This document shows positions 7,154 to 14,426 of a stretch of DNA of 15,096 nucleotides, piece after piece. The stretch is from contig JAEZNB010000045.1 of the NCBI GenBank assembly GCA_023441965.1, forward strand, positions 1 through 15,096. The letters are read 5' to 3'. The notes below the pieces were generated by a model. The model made no database searches, was not told where the DNA came from, and saw only the letters and a list, made by a program, of their open reading frames with translations. The stretch comes from Bacillota bacterium. GTDB lineage: Bacteria > Bacillota > Clostridia > Lachnospirales > Lachnospiraceae. Numbering within the stretch: position 1 is the stretch's first letter; each line of letters opens with the position of its first letter. Both the position numbers and the translations under genes were made by a program.

Positions 7154-8347
7154 CTATCCCAGACTGCTGAAAACTGAATCCAGTATAGCAGTCATCTCAT
7201 CCACATGCTCCTCTTTTATGATGAGCGGCGGAACGAAACGAATGATATTCTTTCCCGCAGCAACCAGTATCAAACCGGCATCCATGGCCTTTATGATGAT
7301 TTCCTTCACCTCGACCGTAAACTCCAAGCCCTGAATCAATCCCATTCCCCTGTGCTCCTTAATGATGGAATGCTTTTCTGCCAATGCCTTCAGCTTACTC
7401 TCAAGGTAAGGGGCGATCTTATCCACACCGGCCAGAATATCCAGCTCATCAAAGAGATCAAACACCTTGCTCACAGCAGCCCCTGCAAAGGGATTGCCAC
7501 CGTAGGTAGCGCCGTGATCGCCGGGCTCAAAGGCCTTCGCTACCCGCTCGATTGAGGCAAAGGCTCCTACCGGAACCCCACAGCCCAGAGCCTTCGCACA
7601 GGTAATGATATCCGGCTTCACCTTGTATTTCTGATATGCGAACATGGCTCCGGTCCTTCCCATGCCACATTGAATCTCATCGAAAATCAGCAGAATATCC
7701 TTTTCATCGCAAAGCTTGCGGACTCCCTCGATAAAATCCGGGCTGGCAGGATAGATTCCGCCCTCTCCCTGAATCGGCTCCATCAGAATCGCACAGGTAT
7801 GCTCAGTTAATACAGCCTTCACACTGTCCAAGTCATTGAAGCGGGCAAAGTCCACTCCTCCGATCAAGGGCTCAAAGGCTTCCCTGTATTTCTTACTGCC
7901 GGTAACACTTAAGGCCCCCATGCTTCTCCCATGGAAGGAATGCTCCATGGAGATGATCCGGCTTTCGGCTATCCCATGCTTCTTATAGTAGTATTTCCTG
8001 GCCAGCTTAATGGCTCCCTCGATCGCCTCTGTACCGCTGTTGGTAAAGAATACCCGGTCCATGCCCGAAGCCTTACATAGCTTCTCTGACGCTTCTATGT
8101 TAGGTACATTATAGAAGAGGTTGGAGGTATGCAGAAGCTTATCGATCTGCCCCTTCAAGGCATCATTGTAGCTTTTGTTGCCATACCCCAGAGCAAATAC
8201 TGCAATTCCGGCTCCAAAATCCAGATATCTCTTGCCGTCCGTATCATATAAGCAGACACCCTCCCCCTTATCTATAACGATCGGAAAACGTTGATAGAAG
8301 GGCATCATCAGCTGTTCTGCCTGATTGATATATTGTTTCATTCCCAT
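7154..8347 (-). CDS. argD: Acetylornithine aminotransferase
   Basis: PLP-dependent class III aminotransferase of 397 residues. It converts N-acetylglutamate semialdehyde plus glutamate to N-acetylornithine and 2-oxoglutarate in arginine biosynthesis, in the cytoplasm. The motifs are complete: SGTEA at 104-108 for the PLP phosphate, F-HGR at 138-141, EPIQGEGG at 190-197, FDEIQCGMGRTG at 222-233 with D223 contacting the PLP nitrogen, and Schiff-base lysine K252 in CAKALGCGVP. TYGGNP at 281-286 is the dimer-partner phosphate loop. The start at 8347 was chosen because GGAGGAGG lies five bases upstream; the in-frame ATG at 8362 would place that ribosome binding site inside the gene. It is the last gene of the operon, 50 bases after argB. 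Ornithine aminotransferase is an alternative reading, but the arg neighbours favour ArgD. Confidence 0.95.
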   Translation of the reverse strand: MGMKQYINQAEQLMMPFYQRFPIVIDKGEGVCLYDTDGKRYLDFGAGIAVFALGYGNKSYNDALKGQIDKLLHTSNLFYNVPNIEASEKLCKASGMDRVFFTNSGTEAIEGAIKLARKYYYKKHGIAESRIISMEHSFHGRSMGALSVTGSKKYREAFEPLIGGVDFARFNDLDSVKAVLTEHTCAILMEPIQGEGGIYPASPDFIEGVRKLCDEKDILLIFDEIQCGMGRTGAMFAYQKYKVKPDIITCAKALGCGVPVGAFASIERVAKAFEPGDHGATYGGNPFAGAAVSKVFDLFDELDILAGVDKIAPYLESKLKALAEKHSIIKEHRGMGLIQGLEFTVEVKEIIIKAMDAGLILVAAGKNIIRFVPPLIIKEEHVDEMTAILDSVFSSLG

Positions 8348-8397
8348 CGCTTCCTCCTCCATTCCTGCATCTCTGCATACTGATATATGAACAGAAT

Positions 8398-9300
8398 CTA
8401 CACATTCACCGTCTCATTCTCGAATATGTTCTCCTTATGGATGATGGCGGTTCCGATGCCTCGATTCGTAAAGAACTCCAGCAGCAGGCAATGCTCCATT
8501 CTGCCGTCCAGAATATGTACTCTGGACACGCCGTTCCTGACCGCATCCACACAGTTCTTCAGCTTGGGCAGCATACCGCCTCCGATAAATCCGCTTTCTA
8601 AGAGCTCATCTGCCTTCTCCAGGGTCAGGACAGAAATCAGGGTCTTCTTATCCTGTGGGTCCTGATAGACGCCCTCAATATCCGTCAGAAAGGCCAGCTT
8701 CTCCGCTCCTATGGCTGTTGCCACGGCACAGGCTGCATCATCCGCATTGATATTATAGTTCAGGAAGTTATCATCCAGACCGATCGGTGCAATCACCGGA
8801 ACGAAGTCATTATCAATCAGGGTATTGATAAGCTCTGCGTTGACCTCCTTGATATTACCTACCAGACCGATATCCTGACCGTTCACCAGCTTCTTCTCCA
8901 CCTTCAGGGTAGCACCATCCTTGCCGCTGATGCCAACCGCCTTTACACCAAGCTTCTCCAGCATCTGGACCAGATTCTTATTCACCTTGCCTAGGACCAT
9001 CTCCGCTACCTCCATGGTCTGTTCATCCGTGACCCTAAGTCCCTCCACAAAGGTGGAGGAATGACCGAGGAGACTGAGCCATTTGGTTATCTCCTTGCCG
9101 CCACCATGAACGATGATGGGCTTCATGCCCACCAGCTTTAAGAGGGCTACATCCTTGATTACATTGATCTGCAGGTTCTCGTTGGTCATGGCACTTCCGC
9201 CATACTTAACGACTACCTTTTTATTATTGAACTTCTGAATATAAGGAAGGGCTTCGATCAGGGTCTGAGCCTTCAGTAGAATCTGATCCATATGTTCCAT
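8398..9300 (-). CDS. argB: Acetylglutamate kinase (arginine-sensitive type)
   Basis: Amino acid kinase of 300 residues that phosphorylates N-acetylglutamate with ATP, the second step of arginine synthesis. VVKYGGSAM carries K32. The acetylglutamate and phosphate loop HGGGKEI is at 65-71, the NINADDAA segment at 183-190 and GGGMLPKL at 240-247 with the conserved lysine K246. The start at 9300 has AAGGA seven bases upstream; an upstream ATG at 9354 lacks one. About 26 residues precede the first beta strand, whereas the arginine-insensitive E. coli enzyme begins almost directly at that strand. This extra N-terminal helix, plus the C-terminal LLLEFFTNRGIGT stretch, is the pattern of hexameric kinases inhibited by arginine. 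Feedback control at this step is therefore likely, as expected for the acetyl-recycling pathway. It lies 109 bases after argJ, in the same operon. Confidence 0.96.
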   Translation of the reverse strand: MEHMDQILLKAQTLIEALPYIQKFNNKKVVVKYGGSAMTNENLQINVIKDVALLKLVGMKPIIVHGGGKEITKWLSLLGHSSTFVEGLRVTDEQTMEVAEMVLGKVNKNLVQMLEKLGVKAVGISGKDGATLKVEKKLVNGQDIGLVGNIKEVNAELINTLIDNDFVPVIAPIGLDDNFLNYNINADDAACAVATAIGAEKLAFLTDIEGVYQDPQDKKTLISVLTLEKADELLESGFIGGGMLPKLKNCVDAVRNGVSRVHILDGRMEHCLLLEFFTNRGIGTAIIHKENIFENETVNV

Positions 9301-9409
9301 GTTGAGTTCCTTTCTATGCTTTGATTTTCTTATTTGCTTGCAGGGTGCCGGCATATGGGCTTGTCAGCCAAGCGCACTCTTCTTTATCTTTATGTAGCTC
9401 CTCGCCATA

Positions 9410-10630
9410 TTATGAACGGTAGTCAGCATTGATCTTGACATAATCATAAGTGAAGTCACAACCCCAGGCGGTGGCCGCAGCCTCTCCCTGCTTGAGCTCC
9501 ACGAGGACCTTCACTTCCTCAGCGGACAGGATCTTGGTGGCAAATTCTTCGGAATAATCGGTTGCCAGCCCATTTTCCGCCAGCTGCAGCTTACCTTCTG
9601 TGCTTTCGATGATCAGGTCTACTGCATCCGGATCAAAGCTTACACCGGAATAACCCATAGCGCACATGATACGTCCCCAATTGGCATCATTGCCGAATAG
9701 GGCTGTCTTCACAAGATTGGAGCAAATGATGGCCTTGCTTAGGGTAACGGCTTCTTCCTTGGAAGCAGCACCGGTTACGGTAACCTCCAAAAGCTTGCTG
9801 GCTCCCTCACCATCTCCCGCTAACATTTTTGCCAGCTTTGTGGTTACGATATTCAGGGCCTTGCAGAAGTTATGATACTCCTCATTCTTCTCTGTAATCT
9901 CAGGATTCCCTGCCAGGCCGTTCGCCAGCAGAAAGATGGAATCATTGGTTGAGGTATCGCGGTCTACGGAAATCATATTGAAGGTGTTCTGCACATCCTC
10001 GGACAGGGCTGCCTGCAGAAGCTCCTTACTGATGGCCAGATCAGTCGTAATCACACCCAGCAGGGTCGCCATATTCGGATGGATCATGCCGGAGCCCTTG
10101 GCCATACCTCCGACCGTCACCTCTTTATCACCAACCATAAAGCTAACAGCGCATTCCTTGGAATAGGTATCCGTGGTCATGATGGCCTGAGCTGCCAGGC
10201 TGCCTGCCTCCGGGGTATCGGACAGCTCTGTAACGATCTGCTTGATTCCATTGACTATCACCTCAATCGGCAGCTGCTTTCCGATCACACCGGTAGAAGC
10301 GGTATAGACTGCTTCCGTCGGTATATTCAATGCAGCCCCTACAGCCTCTGCCATAAGATAATTGTTCTCCTCACCCAGCATACCGGTACAGGCATTTGCT
10401 ACTCCGCTGTTGAGGACTACCGCCTGCACATAAGTACTTTCCTTCGTCACCTTCATATCCCATTTTACCGGAGCCGCTTTCACCACATTGGTCGTAAAGG
10501 TCCCCGCTCCTTTTGCAGCTACTGTGGAATAAACCAGAGCCAGGTCCTTCCTCTTCCTCTTTATTCCTGCATAAATACCCGCTGCCTTATATCCTTTTGC
10601 GGCTGTTACGCCGCCTATAATCTCCTTCAT
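9410..10630 (-). CDS. argJ: Glutamate N-acetyltransferase / ornithine acetyltransferase
   Basis: ArgJ of 406 residues. It moves the acetyl group from N-acetylornithine to glutamate, releasing ornithine and recycling the acetyl group. In bifunctional members it can also make N-acetylglutamate from acetyl-CoA. ArgJ is made as one chain that cuts itself before a conserved threonine. Here the motif KGSGMIHPNMATLLG is present and the cut should fall between A188 and T189, with T189 as the nucleophile. The conserved VLNSGVANACTG is at 72-83, and the end YVKINADYRS matches the family C-terminus. AAGGGAG lies six bases upstream of the ATG. The gene follows the GNAT gene by 41 bases. Sequence alone does not show whether it is mono- or bifunctional. 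Confidence 0.97.
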   Translation of the reverse strand: MKEIIGGVTAAKGYKAAGIYAGIKRKRKDLALVYSTVAAKGAGTFTTNVVKAAPVKWDMKVTKESTYVQAVVLNSGVANACTGMLGEENNYLMAEAVGAALNIPTEAVYTASTGVIGKQLPIEVIVNGIKQIVTELSDTPEAGSLAAQAIMTTDTYSKECAVSFMVGDKEVTVGGMAKGSGMIHPNMATLLGVITTDLAISKELLQAALSEDVQNTFNMISVDRDTSTNDSIFLLANGLAGNPEITEKNEEYHNFCKALNIVTTKLAKMLAGDGEGASKLLEVTVTGAASKEEAVTLSKAIICSNLVKTALFGNDANWGRIMCAMGYSGVSFDPDAVDLIIESTEGKLQLAENGLATDYSEEFATKILSAEEVKVLVELKQGEAAATAWGCDFTYDYVKINADYRS

Positions 10631-10671
10631 ATTCTGCTCCCTTCTGCCGACCTTCTCGGCTCTTCCTTTTC

Positions 10672-11088
10672 TTATTCCAGGCTGTAGGAATACATGTTCA
10701 GGTGATCCCTTCTCTCCCAGCCCAAACTGCTCCAGAAAACATTTCCCGCTTCATTATCCTTTAAGGCTACCAGAATCAGCTTTGTAATTTTTTCTTTCTT
10801 CATGGCAGCGATCACACTTTGAAGCAATTCTGTTCCGATCCGTCTTCGTCTGTACTCCGTATCTACACCTGCATGGTATATATAGCCTCTTCTGCCATCA
10901 TGCCCACTAAGGATCGTTCCGACGATATGTCCGTCCTCGACAGCTACAAAATTGGATGCCGGATTACGGAGCAGAAATCTTAGAATGCCTTCTCTGGAAT
11001 CATCCAGGCTGTTCAGTCCAAGCCCTGGCGTCTTCTTCCATAAATGGATTATTTCATCATAATCATCAATTGTCAGCAATCTGATCAT
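10672..11088 (-). CDS. GNAT-family N-acetyltransferase, YpeA-like, first gene of arg operon
   Basis: Small acetyl-CoA-dependent acetyltransferase of 138 residues, a single GNAT domain. Beta strands around FVAVEDGHIVGTILSGHDG (47-65) and GYIYHAGVDTEYR (68-80) lead to the acetyl-CoA loop RRRRIGTELL (80-89). In that loop the usual first glycine of the R-x-x-G-x-G pattern is arginine (R83) while G85 is kept. A late N-x-x-x-x-F-W-x-x-L-G-W segment (116-124) is the typical GNAT end. The pattern 'VGT..G.DGxRG..Y..GV' resembles E. coli YpeA. AGGAG lies seven bases upstream of the ATG. Being first in the operon before argJ, it could supply N-acetylglutamate or acetylate another amine, but its substrate cannot be read from sequence. 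Confidence 0.85.
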   Translation of the reverse strand: MIRLLTIDDYDEIIHLWKKTPGLGLNSLDDSREGILRFLLRNPASNFVAVEDGHIVGTILSGHDGRRGYIYHAGVDTEYRRRRIGTELLQSVIAAMKKEKITKLILVALKDNEAGNVFWSSLGWERRDHLNMYSYSLE

Positions 11089-11208
11089 GACATCACTCCT
11101 CCCATCAACCCGTATGCCAATCTCCCCTTTTGCTCTTATGCCTTATGCCCATATACTGATGCACTAAGCTATCCCCTAAAGGTTATACCACGCTCCGGAA
11201 TTTTTATA

Positions 11209-11237
11209 ATTATACATTACAACTAAATTTTATGCAA
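11209..11237 (-). promoter_or_regulatory. Sigma-A promoter of the GNAT-argJBD operon, possible ArgR site
   Basis: On the minus strand, TTGCAT (11232-11237) and TATAAT (11209-11214) are separated by 17 bases. The -35 starts four bases after the maf stop codon, and the start site would be near 11202, giving a leader of about 114 bases. The -10 region lies in a near-palindrome, TGTATAATTATAAA (six of seven pairs match), of the TG-N10-CA type seen in ARG boxes. An overlapping ArgR/AhrC operator is possible but not proven. Confidence 0.65.
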
Positions 11238-11240
11238 TAC

Positions 11241-11840
11241 CTATTTTAACTTTTTTATATTTATTCCTTCCTCCAGGAGCTTCTCATATATTCCGGCAAT
11301 CGGAAATCCCACCACATTGTAGTAATCACCGGAGATTTCTTGGATGTGGATACCGAATTTGCCCTGTATGGCATAAGCACCTGCCTTGTCCATCGGCTCT
11401 CCCGTAGCGATGTAATCCTCGATCTGCTCCGCTGTCAGCTTCTGTACCGTGACCCTCGTATCAACAGCAAAGCTGATGCTTCTTTCGGAGCGATCCCTTC
11501 TTATTATAATGTGAACACCGGTAAACACCTCATGAACCGCATCGGAAAGCATGGTCAGCATCCTCACGGCATCTTCCTTATCCTTCGGCTTCCCGAGCGC
11601 ATGTCCCTCAAAGAATACCATGGTATCCGCTCCGATTAAGATCAGGTCCCCGGCATCACACTCAAAGGCTTCCGCTACTGCCTTCACTTTCATCCTGGCC
11701 AGGGCTTTGACCATCTCGGCGGGCTCGGACTCCTCTGCGACCTCCTCCACATTGGCCGGGTAAGTCTCGAAGGGGATGCCCATCGTCTCCATGATTTCTT
11801 TACGGCGGGGTGATTCTGATGCGAGAATGATTCTGTACAT
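11241..11840 (-). CDS. maf: Maf-family nucleoside triphosphate pyrophosphatase (dTTP/UTP type)
   Basis: Cytoplasmic house-cleaning enzyme of 199 residues that hydrolyses non-canonical or excess nucleoside triphosphates to monophosphate and pyrophosphate. The first signature LASESPRRKEIM is at 6-17. The catalytic region GADTMV has D72, followed by LGKP with K84. The third motif DKAGAYAIQG at 151-160 is the YhdE-like form, which in characterised proteins goes with dTTP/UTP specificity. AGGAAGGAAGAG lies just upstream of the ATG. No terminator is visible after the stop, and the arg operon promoter starts almost at once, so some read-through into the arg genes is likely. In many Clostridia maf sits by radC and mreB; neither is here. 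Confidence 0.94.
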   Translation of the reverse strand: MYRIILASESPRRKEIMETMGIPFETYPANVEEVAEESEPAEMVKALARMKVKAVAEAFECDAGDLILIGADTMVFFEGHALGKPKDKEDAVRMLTMLSDAVHEVFTGVHIIIRRDRSERSISFAVDTRVTVQKLTAEQIEDYIATGEPMDKAGAYAIQGKFGIHIQEISGDYYNVVGFPIAGIYEKLLEEGINIKKLK

Positions 11841-12203
11841 GCTTCTCTTCCTTCCTATGATTTATAAGTATTCTGTTGTTCTATTCTGATTTCTGTTTCT
11901 GCAACAAGGCTATATACTATATAGAAGTAATACAGGATCTGAACGTACTGATCCTTATTATACTTCAATCGAACTGATTATCTTCACTCTACTATCAGCT
12001 CCTATCACATGTTTTTTCCCAGTTACTTCATATCTTCCATTATAAATCATCCAAGAAAACTGTAAAGGGGGCAGGTATCCTCCTGACAGGAAAGGGATGT
12101 GTATTTTTATACTTTTTTTATTTTCTCTATTGCATAATAATAATATTTGTTGTATATTTAATCAAACAATAACATTAACACCGTATCTAAAGGAGGTTTT
12201 CAT
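11841..12203. other. Divergent intergenic region between maf and argG
   Basis: 363 bases without a gene. It must hold the maf promoter (minus strand); a clear one was not found, though an AT palindrome (CTATATA-C-TATATAG type, about 11911-11925) lies there. A weak hairpin occurs at 12077-12098: ATCCTCCT pairs with AGGA and GGAT across a three-base bulge. It is followed by T-rich sequence. The argG promoter lies at 12130-12158. No RNA gene or riboswitch was recognised. Confidence 0.6.
12130..12158 (+). promoter_or_regulatory. Sigma-A promoter of argG
   Basis: TTGCAT (12130-12135) and TATATT (12153-12158) are separated by 17 bases, with the start site expected near 12165 and a 39-base leader. 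The -35 hexamer and the spacing are the same as in the promoter of the GNAT-argJBD operon, which suggests common control. An AAAGGAGG ribosome binding site at 12189-12196 is seven bases from the ATG. Confidence 0.65.
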
Positions 12204-13418
12204 ATGAAAGAAAAGGTCATACTTGCTTATTCCGGCGGTCTGGATACAACCGCAATCATTCCTTGGCTCAAGGAAAATTATGATTATGAAGTAATCTGTG
12301 TCTGCATCAATGTCGGCCAGGGCAACGAATTGGATGGTCTGGAGGAGAGAGCCAAGCTTTCCGGTGCAACAAAGCTTTATATTGAAGATGTAGTGGATGA
12401 ATTTGTCAATGATTATGTTATGCCCTGCCTGAAGGCCGGAGCTGTCTATGAGCATAAATATCTTTTAGGAACCTCCATGGCAAGACCGGTCATTGCAAAA
12501 AGACTGGTCGAGATCGCAAAAAAGGAAGGGGCTACCGCCATCTGTCACGGTGCTACCGGTAAGGGTAACGACCAGGTCCGCTTTGAGCTCACCATCAAGG
12601 CTCTGGCACCGGAGCTGAAGATCATCGCTCCCTGGAGAATCTGGAAGCTGTCCTCCCGCGAAGAGGAGATTGAATATTGTGCCCAACATGGAATCCATCT
12701 GCCCTTCTCTGCCGATAACAGCTATTCCCGTGACCGCAACCTCTGGCACATCAGCCATGAGGGACTGGAGCTGGAGGATCCCGCAAATGCGCCGAATTAT
12801 GACCATCTGTTGGTGCTGGGTGTATCTCCCGAGAAGGCACCCGACCAGGGTGAGACCTTAAGCCTTTCATTCGAGAAGGGTATTCCGACTGCCTTAAACG
12901 GCAAGAAAATGTCTCCCACTGAGATTATCACGGAGCTTAACCTCCTCGGCGGCAAGCATGGTGTCGGAATCGTGGATATCGTAGAAAACCGTGTTGTAGG
13001 CATGAAATCCCGCGGCGTATATGAAACTCCCGGAGGCACCATCCTGATGGAAGCCCATACTCAGCTGGAGGAGCTGATTCTCGACAGGGCTACGATCACA
13101 GCCAAGAAGGAGGTTGGTAACCGCTTTGCCGACATCGTGTATGAGGGCAAATGGTTCACCCCCTTAAGAGAGGCATATCAGGCCTTTGTGGACGTTACCC
13201 AGGAGTATGTCACAGGAGAAGTAAAGCTGAAGCTGTATAAAGGAAACATCATCAAGCAGGGTACCACCTCACCCTATTCCCTGTATAACGAGAGCATCGC
13301 TTCCTTTACAACGGGTCAGTTATACAATCATCAGGATGCAGAAGGCTTCATAAATCTGTTCGGCTTATCCCTAAAGGTTCGTGCCATGAAGATGGCTACA
13401 GCCGCTGAAAATGACTAG
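12204..13418 (+). CDS. argG: Argininosuccinate synthase
   Basis: Cytoplasmic enzyme of 404 residues that joins citrulline and aspartate with ATP to form argininosuccinate, AMP and pyrophosphate, the penultimate step of arginine synthesis. The N-type ATP pyrophosphatase loop AYSGGLDTT is at 8-16. Family motifs follow: YLLGTSMARP, ICHGATGKGNDQVRFE, APWR, SADNSYSRDRNLWH and GVGIVDIVENRVVGMKSRGVYETPGG in successive positions. Length is normal for the family and no key residue is missing. The strongest ribosome binding site in the window precedes it. It is divergent from maf and the argJBD operon. argH, often next to argG, is not found downstream; surface protein genes follow instead. Confidence 0.98.
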   Translation: MKEKVILAYSGGLDTTAIIPWLKENYDYEVICVCINVGQGNELDGLEERAKLSGATKLYIEDVVDEFVNDYVMPCLKAGAVYEHKYLLGTSMARPVIAKRLVEIAKKEGATAICHGATGKGNDQVRFELTIKALAPELKIIAPWRIWKLSSREEEIEYCAQHGIHLPFSADNSYSRDRNLWHISHEGLELEDPANAPNYDHLLVLGVSPEKAPDQGETLSLSFEKGIPTALNGKKMSPTEIITELNLLGGKHGVGIVDIVENRVVGMKSRGVYETPGGTILMEAHTQLEELILDRATITAKKEVGNRFADIVYEGKWFTPLREAYQAFVDVTQEYVTGEVKLKLYKGNIIKQGTTSPYSLYNESIASFTTGQLYNHQDAEGFINLFGLSLKVRAMKMATAAEND

Positions 13419-13635
13419 GCATAAGGAGTTTCCGAAATAAGTCATGGGTTTTGTATGCTATTTAGAGTACTATACAACATTTTGTAGCAAATAAAAACCA
13501 ATAAAGGAAAGTTTTGTGCAATATACACAAAAAAGTAAAAAATACTTATTCGTTATGTTTATATACAAGTTATCCAATATTTGATAAAATATAGAAGTGA
13601 TTTAGCAACACAAAATTATTAAGGAGGAGTTCAAA
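13419..13635 (+). other. AT-rich intergenic region with imperfect hairpins, after argG
   Basis: No gene seen in these 217 bases. GGTTTT (13447-13452) pairs with AAAACC (13494-13499), and inside it TGCTA pairs with TAGCA. A second small repeat, TTTTGTG/CACAAAA, lies at 13512-13532. Neither is followed by a T run on the plus strand, so no convincing argG terminator is visible. The right half holds the promoter of the surface protein gene. Confidence 0.5.
13570..13590 (+). promoter_or_regulatory. Extended -10 promoter block of the first surface protein gene
   Basis: TGATAAAAT at 13582-13590 fits an extended -10 (TG-n-TAAAAT). The weak -35 candidate is TATACA, 17 bases upstream of TAAAAT. An inverted repeat TTATC...GATAA (13570-13587) overlaps it, and a similar block precedes the second paralogue. 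Confidence 0.5.
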
Positions 13636-14241
13636 ATGAAATTGAGAAACAAGATTTTTGCTGGTTTCGCAGCAACTGTTTTAGCTCTGTCAATGATGAT
13701 TGGCTCAGCTATGGCTTCTACCGACAAACTGCCTTTTGCTTATCCCAATGAGGCAAATGCACCCACCAATAATGATGTTTGGGTAGTTCTTTATGGTGGT
13801 ACAGCAGCTACACCTTTAACTGATGACACCGCTATCCGCGATGCTTGTAAGTCAGTTGATATCATTGTTACCGGTAAGTGCTCTTTCAACCCTGAGTTAA
13901 TCGCTAATTTCTCCGGCGGCTGGCTTCCTTCAAGCCCTGGCAATCAGACCGTTGATGGCGAGTTAGTTCTTAGCATGCCTTACATCGTTAAGGATTCCGG
14001 TTATGCTGAAGTAGTTATTAACTTAAAGGATAAGACCGAAGGCCCTCTGGAAATCACAAGAATCGATTTCAAGGATGCTGATGGTGAAGTTCTCATCTCT
14101 ACCGGCGGTGCTGAAGAAGTAGTTGAAGAAGCTGCAGCAGCTGCTCCGAAGACCGGTGTTGAGTCCTTAGGTTTAGTATTTGGATTAGGCGCAGCTGTAC
14201 TTGGTTCAGGTGCTGTTGTTCTTAAGAGAAAAGAGAAATAA
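13636..14241 (+). CDS. Small secreted protein with APKTG wall-sorting signal (paralogue 1)
   Basis: Exported protein of 201 residues; the family is not one I recognise. A typical signal peptide (MKLRNK, hydrophobic core, SAMA) should be cut after A27. The middle, about 28-155, looks like an all-beta domain with alternating hydrophobic strands, such as SVDIIVTGKCSF, VDGELVLSM and AEVVINL. An Ala/Glu-rich linker follows. The C-terminus is a cell-wall sorting signal: APKTG at 170-174, a hydrophobic helix at 178-196 and the basic tail KRKEK. Sortase would join the threonine to the wall, the usual Leu of LPXTG being Ala. AAGGAGGAG precedes the ATG. The gene has its own promoter and terminator. It uses GTT, GCT and GGT codons heavily, unlike the GCC/ATC-rich arg genes, which hints at high expression. 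A carbohydrate- or host-binding role is possible but unsupported. Confidence 0.85.
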   Translation: MKLRNKIFAGFAATVLALSMMIGSAMASTDKLPFAYPNEANAPTNNDVWVVLYGGTAATPLTDDTAIRDACKSVDIIVTGKCSFNPELIANFSGGWLPSSPGNQTVDGELVLSMPYIVKDSGYAEVVINLKDKTEGPLEITRIDFKDADGEVLISTGGAEEVVEEAAAAAPKTGVESLGLVFGLGAAVLGSGAVVLKRKEK

Positions 14242-14272
14242 TCTAATAGACTCCTAACATTACATAGGAATT

Positions 14273-14304
14273 AAAGCCCCGGCTGTATCACAGCCGGGGT
14301 TTTT
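14273..14304 (+). terminator. Intrinsic terminator after the first surface protein gene
   Basis: CCCCGGCTG (14277-14285) pairs perfectly with CAGCCGGGG (14291-14299) around a TATCA loop, followed by TTTTT at 14300-14304 and preceded by AAAG. It is a textbook terminator about 32 bases after the stop, so the second paralogue needs its own promoter. Confidence 0.95.
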
Positions 14305-14370
14305 GTACAGATTGTATATATTTAGTAATTAAACTTATCCCTTTTGATAATATCCATAATTTTCTACTTT

Positions 14371-14379
14371 TGTTATAAT
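14371..14379 (+). promoter_or_regulatory. Extended -10 promoter of the second surface protein gene
   Basis: TGTTATAAT is a perfect extended -10 (TG-n-TATAAT), with the start site near 14386 and a leader of about 41 bases. No good -35 lies at 17 bases, which is acceptable for an extended -10 promoter. A further TGATAATAT at 14345-14353, beside TTATC at 14335-14339, matches the block before the first paralogue and may be a second promoter or an operator. Confidence 0.55.
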
Positions 14380-14426
14380 TATCCTACGGTATTTGAAAAA
14401 ATATCAAAAAAAGGGAGGATTTGAAA

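Noticed and set aside
9340..9409. Tiny frame of about 14 codons (MARSYIKIKKSALG) between argJ and argB
   Set aside because: It begins five bases after the argJ stop, lacks a ribosome binding site of its own and has no sign of being a leader peptide; no Arg codon cluster or attenuator stem follows.
10079..10687. Plus-strand open frame of 202 codons opposite argJ
   Set aside because: Antisense to a complete argJ; Cys/His-rich composition is typical of a reverse-strand shadow.
11911..11925. CTATATA/TATATAG palindrome as a maf operator or promoter
   Set aside because: Simple AT repeat; no -35 at good spacing and no second copy, so no function is claimed.
13447..13532. Inverted repeats after argG as a terminator
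   Set aside because: Stems are AT-rich and bulged, with no T run on the plus strand; recorded only as intergenic structure.
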